NCBI GenBank assembly: GCA_012799425.1
Contig: JAAZLF010000557.1
Span: 1-12,675 of the forward strand
DNA: 12,675 nucleotides
Origin: Actinomycetales bacterium
GTDB taxonomy: Bacteria; Actinomycetota; Actinomycetes; Actinomycetales; Dermabacteraceae
Direction: 5' to 3'
In this document: piece after piece, positions 8,486 to 12,675 of the stretch
How positions within the stretch are numbered: the first letter of the stretch is position 1
How the letters are laid out: each line of letters begins with the position of its first letter
The notes under the pieces: generated by a model
What the model saw: only the letters and a program-made list of their open reading frames with translations
Told to the model about the DNA's origin: nothing
Database searches by the model: none
Program-made: the position numbers and the translations under genes

Positions 8486-9382
8486 GTGACCGATCCGTAC
8501 GGAATCATCGATCTGGCCGCCCTCAAGCAGCCCGCCGGAGGCAGCGAAGGGGGAGCTGCGGCCGGCACTGCGTCCGCGCACGAGATCGCCGTCACCGAGC
8601 AGGGGCTCGAGCAGCTGATCGCCGACTCCCAGCAGGTGCCGACCCTGGTCCTGGTCACCAGCGGCCGGGTCCCCGAGGGCGCGCAGTTCCTCGCCTCGCT
8701 GCGTCGCGCGGTCGATGCGCAGGGGGGTGCGCTGCGTCTGGCGATCGTCGACGCCGACACCCAGCAGCGGGTCGCCGGAGCGCTGCGCGTCCAGCAGCTT
8801 CCCACCCTGCTGCTGCTGATCCAGGGTCAGATCCAGCCGATCGTGCAGTCCGTGCTGCCCGATGCCGAGATCGACAGCCTCGTCACCCAGGTGCTCGAGG
8901 TCGCCCGTCAGCAGGGCATGGAGCTGCCCGGCGGCGAGGGCGAGGAGCAGGCCCCGCCCGAGGAGCCGCTGCCGCCCCTGATCGCCGAGGCCTATGAGGC
9001 GATCGAGAAGGGCGACCTGGACTCTGCCGTCGCCGCGTACGAGAAGCAGCTCCAGGAGGCTCCGGCTGACGCCGAGGCGAAGGCCGGCCTGGCCACCGTG
9101 ACCCTGATGCGTCGCACGCAGGGCGCAGATCTCACCTCCGCCCGCGAAGCGGCGGCGCAGCGTCCCGAGGATCTCGACGCCCAGCTGCTGGTCGCCGACC
9201 TCGACATGCTCGGCGGCCACGTCGATGATGCCTTCGCTCGCCTGCTGGATCTGCTGCGCGGTGCGGACCAGGAGACCAAGGACGTGGTGCGGGCACGCCT
9301 GCTGGATCTCTTCGAGGTGGCCGGTGCGGGCGATCCGAGGGTGGCCCCGGCCCGCAGGCGCCTGGCGAATCTCCTGTACTGA
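8486..9382 (+). CDS. Thioredoxin-fold/TPR protein of the YbbN (CnoX) type, without cysteines
   Basis: Likely cytoplasmic chaperone-type protein of 298 residues. Residues about 33-142 form a thioredoxin fold: VPTLVLVTSG strand, LRLAIVDADTQQRVAGALRVQQLPT with the cis-proline at 106, then LLLLIQGQ. The usual CxxC site is replaced by SGRV (59-62), and the whole protein contains no Cys, so it cannot be a redox enzyme. After a Glu/Pro linker (149-165), residues about 166-298 form TPR-like helices (LIAEAYEAIEKGDLDSAVAAYEKQL and following). That is the YbbN/CnoX architecture; the E. coli protein is a holdase co-chaperone that hands clients to GroEL/DnaK. The GTG at 8486 has GAAGGAG at 8472-8478, 7 nt away; an in-frame upstream extension is Arg/Pro-rich and overlaps the previous gene. 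M. tuberculosis has a comparable gene (Rv1324) just before glgB. Confidence 0.9.
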   Translation: MTDPYGIIDLAALKQPAGGSEGGAAAGTASAHEIAVTEQGLEQLIADSQQVPTLVLVTSGRVPEGAQFLASLRRAVDAQGGALRLAIVDADTQQRVAGALRVQQLPTLLLLIQGQIQPIVQSVLPDAEIDSLVTQVLEVARQQGMELPGGEGEEQAPPEEPLPPLIAEAYEAIEKGDLDSAVAAYEKQLQEAPADAEAKAGLATVTLMRRTQGADLTSAREAAAQRPEDLDAQLLVADLDMLGGHVDDAFARLLDLLRGADQETKDVVRARLLDLFEVAGAGDPRVAPARRRLANLLY

Positions 9383-9387
9383 GCGCC

Positions 9388-9402
9388 CGCGAGGGCCTCG
9401 CG
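9388..9402 (+). terminator. Possible terminator palindrome after the YbbN-like gene
   Basis: CGCGAGG and CCTCGCG flank one G. This perfect 15-bp palindrome forms a 6-bp stem with a 3-nt loop and starts 6 nt after the stop. The downstream sequence is pyrimidine-rich (ATTCCCGTTCCCTCCCC) but not a T-run. Weak candidate terminator. Confidence 0.45.
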
Positions 9403-9438
9403 CGATTCCCGTTCCCTCCCCGAGCACTGAGGGGTCAT

Positions 9439-9526
9439 GTGCCCCGTGCCGACGGGTCCCGTGCCCCGTGCCGACGGGTCCCGTACCCCGTACCGACGGG
9501 CCCCGTACCCCGTACCGACGGGTCAT
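9439..9526. repeat. 22-bp tandem repeat, four copies, intergenic
   Basis: Units occupy 9439-9460, 9461-9482, 9483-9504 and 9505-9526. Units 1 and 2 are identical. Units 3 and 4 share paired changes of G to A (GTGC becomes GTAC at both positions within the unit), and unit 4 ends TCAT in place of TCCC. GGGTCATGTG flanks the array on both sides (9432-9441 and 9520-9529), as if a partial unit preceded it. Most unit junctions contain ACGGGNCCCGT, a palindrome around one base. The length is not a multiple of three and no gene crosses it. Confidence 0.9.
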
Positions 9527-9578
9527 GTGCATGTGAGTGCCGAGAATGGCACACACGCGCTCATGACCCGTCAGTACG
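9511..9578. terminator. Long imperfect hairpin between convergent genes, probable bidirectional terminator
   Basis: Arms 9511-9527 and 9562-9578 are complementary at 16 of 17 positions. Pairing continues inward with interruptions to an inner GTGCC/GGCAC stem (9537-9541 and 9548-9552) around a GAGAAT loop. The structure spans 68 nt, ends 15 nt before the glgB stop, and lies 129 nt after the YbbN-like gene. Its left arm is part of repeat unit 4. There is no T-run on either strand. Terminator or 3'-end stabiliser is the most likely role. Confidence 0.6.
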
Positions 9579-9592
9579 TCTGGCCGGGAGGA

Positions 9593-11899
<2,307 letters not shown>

Positions 11900-11900
11900 G

Positions 11901-12675
<775 letters not shown>

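Noticed and set aside
9439..9526. CRISPR array
   Set aside because: Units are contiguous 22-bp tandem copies without spacers, and no cas gene is present.
9511..9578. Inverted repeat as an insertion-sequence end or attachment site
   Set aside because: No transposase or integrase gene is nearby, there is no matching partner end, and the position between convergent genes fits a terminator better.

Overview
The window is high-GC actinobacterial DNA with dense genes, short spacers, GTG starts and purine-rich ribosome binding sites (RBS). Protein details (short AtpC, DUF2550 after atpC, NucS, GlgE-GlgB) point to a Micrococcales/Dermabacteraceae-type organism. Brachybacterium is my best guess, from memory of protein style and not from a search.

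Layout. (1) 1-4078, plus strand: the distal half of the F-type ATP synthase operon, atpA (3' part), atpG, atpD, atpC, then a one-helix DUF2550 membrane protein. Two spacers (atpA/atpG and atpD upstream) hold strong GC hairpins. (2) 4142-6122, minus strand: nucS (mismatch endonuclease NucS/EndoMS) followed by nagA (GlcNAc-6-phosphate deacetylase). (3) 6123-6319: a divergent control region with three ATGAGA copies at an exact 11-bp period, an adjoining AAGCGCTT palindrome, and -10-like boxes on both sides. (4) 6320-9382, plus strand: a two-helix envelope protein of unknown function, an ATGA-overlapping Tat-type lipoprotein of unknown function, and a cysteine-free thioredoxin-fold/TPR protein of the YbbN (CnoX) type behind its own -10-like box. 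(5) 9383-9592: a convergent spacer with a small palindrome, a four-copy 22-bp tandem repeat, and a long imperfect hairpin. (6) 9593-12675, minus strand: glgE (3' part) then glgB, 1 bp apart, the GlgE pathway for making branched alpha-1,4/1,6-glucan from maltose-1-phosphate.

The order ATP synthase - DUF2550 - nucS - thioredoxin-like - glgB/glgE matches Mycobacterium tuberculosis (Rv1308-Rv1312, Rv1321, Rv1324, Rv1326c-Rv1327c) as I recall it. This is therefore a conserved chromosomal core block. nagA and the two envelope genes look like lineage-specific additions, and nucS is turned round relative to the atp genes. I see no mobile element, CRISPR array, tRNA or rRNA gene. No defence or biosynthetic system is evident. 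The least explained parts are the envelope-protein pair, its 11-bp-period control region, and the repeat/hairpin structure before glgB. No gene-free stretch exceeds 300 bases.
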